Assembly: GCA_030824175.1 (NCBI GenBank)
Contig: JAVBYH010000189.1
Location: 1 to 6,509, forward strand
Source: Bacteroidota bacterium
GTDB lineage: Bacteria; Bacteroidota; Ignavibacteria; UBA10030; UBA8401
DNA length: 6,509 bases
Reading direction: 5' to 3'
The notes below the pieces were generated by a model. The model was not told where the DNA came from. It made no database searches and was given only the letters and a program-made list of their open reading frames with translations. Shown in pieces: positions 5,574-6,509 of the stretch (positions within the stretch are counted from its first letter, which is position 1; each line of letters begins with the position of its first letter). A program made the position numbers and the translations under genes.

Positions 5574-6509
5574 TTAACTGACCACATCTCCGTAAAGATC
5601 GTACTCTACGGCATCCGTTATACGTATATAAACAAATTCTCCGGACGATAAGTGTCGTCCCGCCGGGGGCGTGATATAGATCTCGTTGTCGATCTCCGGC
5701 GCGTCCCATTCCGTGCGGCCGACGTACGCCCCGTCCTCCTCGCGCTCCACGAGCGTGCGCACCACGGTGCCGATCTTCGCCTCGTTCGCCTCGAGCGAGA
5801 TCCCGCGCTGCACGTCCATGAGGTAGGCCTTGCGCCGTTCCTTTTCCGCCTCCGGGACCGGATCGCCGAGCCCGAAGGCGCCGGTGTCGTCCTCGAGCGA
5901 ATACGTGAAGATGCCGAGCCGTTCGAAGCGGACGGCCTTCATGAAAGCAGCCAGCTCCTCCACATCCTTCTCCGTCTCGTTCGGATATCCGGTGATGAGC
6001 GTCGTGCGCAGCGCGATGCCGGGTACCTTCACGCGGATCGTCTCGATGAGCGACTCGAGCGCGCGCTTCGTGATGCCGCGGCGCATCGATTTCAATACGG
6101 CATCCGAGCAGTGCTGCACGGGCATGTCCAGGTAGCGGCAGATGTTAGCATGATCGGCCATCACCGGAAGGATATCGAGCGGGAATTTCGCGGGATACGC
6201 GTACATCAGGCGTATCCATTCCAGCTCCTTCACCGAGGCGAGCGAGGCGAGGAGCGACGCCAGCGTGCGCTCGTTGTAGATGTCGAGTCCGTAGTACGTC
6301 GTGTCCTGCCCGATCACGATCAATTCCTTCACGCCCTTGGCGGTGAGCTTCATCACCTCGGACATGATCTCGCCGACCGGCTTCGAACGGTGGACGCCGC
6401 GCATGATCGGGATCGCGCAGAACGAACAGGGATTGTCGCAGCCTTCGGATATCTTCAGGTATGCAGAATATTCGGGTGTGGAGAGCGCGCGTTCGCCGAG
6501 CAGCTCCCG
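5574..6509 (-). CDS. rimO: Ribosomal protein S12 methylthiotransferase RimO, N-terminal part missing
   Basis: The frame is open from the right edge to the TAA at 5574-5576, giving 312 codons including the stop (311 residues visible). RimO is a radical-SAM enzyme with two 4Fe-4S clusters that adds a methylthio group to a conserved aspartate of ribosomal protein S12 (Asp88 in E. coli). The radical-SAM motif CDNPCSFC is present at visible residues 24-31 (Cys24, Cys28, Cys31) within ISEGCDNPCSFCAIP. The radical-SAM barrel follows, and a C-terminal TRAM domain ends in AVEYDLYGDVVS. EWDAPEIDNEIYI and the EYDLYG ending distinguish RimO from the tRNA enzyme MiaB. The missing part is the N-terminal UPF0004 domain with the auxiliary-cluster cysteines, roughly 120-140 residues. 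The internal ATG at 6404 lies after the cluster motif and cannot be the true start. It is upstream of, and probably co-transcribed with, the GWxTD gene. Confidence 0.97.
   Translation of the reverse strand, partial: RELLGERALSTPEYSAYLKISEGCDNPCSFCAIPIMRGVHRSKPVGEIMSEVMKLTAKGVKELIVIGQDTTYYGLDIYNERTLASLLASLASVKELEWIRLMYAYPAKFPLDILPVMADHANICRYLDMPVQHCSDAVLKSMRRGITKRALESLIETIRVKVPGIALRTTLITGYPNETEKDVEELAAFMKAVRFERLGIFTYSLEDDTGAFGLGDPVPEAEKERRKAYLMDVQRGISLEANEAKIGTVVRTLVEREEDGAYVGRTEWDAPEIDNEIYITPPAGRHLSSGEFVYIRITDAVEYDLYGDVVS

Noticed and set aside
5564..5587. The upstream ATG at 5587 as the start of the GWxTD gene.
   Set aside because: It adds eight polar residues before the signal peptide and GGAG touches the ATG with no spacer. 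It cannot be excluded, but the ATG at 5563 gives a more usual signal peptide.

Overview
The window is a compact, entirely minus-strand run of seven genes from a GC-rich bacterium (roughly 60% G+C by eye). Reading in the direction of transcription, from high to low coordinates, the order is: rimO (5' part beyond the right edge), a secreted GWxTD-domain protein, a two-POTRA Omp85/BamA-like outer-membrane protein, a UbiA prenyltransferase of the digeranylgeranylglyceryl-phosphate-synthase type, rnhB (RNase HII), a small lipoprotein, and a PhzF-family isomerase whose 3' part runs off the left edge. No RNA genes, mobile elements, CRISPR arrays or phage genes were seen. The largest gap between genes is 86 bases.

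Organism: an outer membrane is implied by the Omp85 barrel and the lipoprotein. GWxTD proteins and archaeal-type UbiA homologues are typical of the Bacteroidota/Chlorobiota side of the FCB group (for example Ignavibacteria- or Kapabacteria-like lineages), although GWxTD proteins also occur in Acidobacteria and Gemmatimonadetes. Most genes have poor Shine-Dalgarno sequences, which also fits that group. The assignment is an inference from gene content, not a phylogenetic result.

Layout: rimO to the GWxTD gene is 10 nt apart (or a 14-nt overlap with an earlier start), and the GWxTD gene to the Omp85 gene is a 4-nt ATGA overlap. These three look like one transcription unit with translational coupling. 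A 51-nt gap holding a perfect 9-bp hairpin then separates the Omp85 gene from the UbiA gene. The UbiA gene and rnhB are 7 nt apart. An 86-nt gap with a plausible sigma70-like promoter and the best ribosome-binding site of the window precedes the lipoprotein gene, which is followed 26 nt later by the PhzF-family gene.

Functionally this is a mixed housekeeping and envelope cluster. RimO modifies ribosomal protein S12 and RNase HII removes ribonucleotides from DNA. The UbiA enzyme makes a prenylated lipid. The GWxTD/Omp85 pair probably acts at the outer membrane. The least understood parts are that pair, the product of the UbiA enzyme and the small lipoprotein. Nothing in the window amounts to a clear new defence or mobile system; the coupled GWxTD/Omp85 pair is the best lead.
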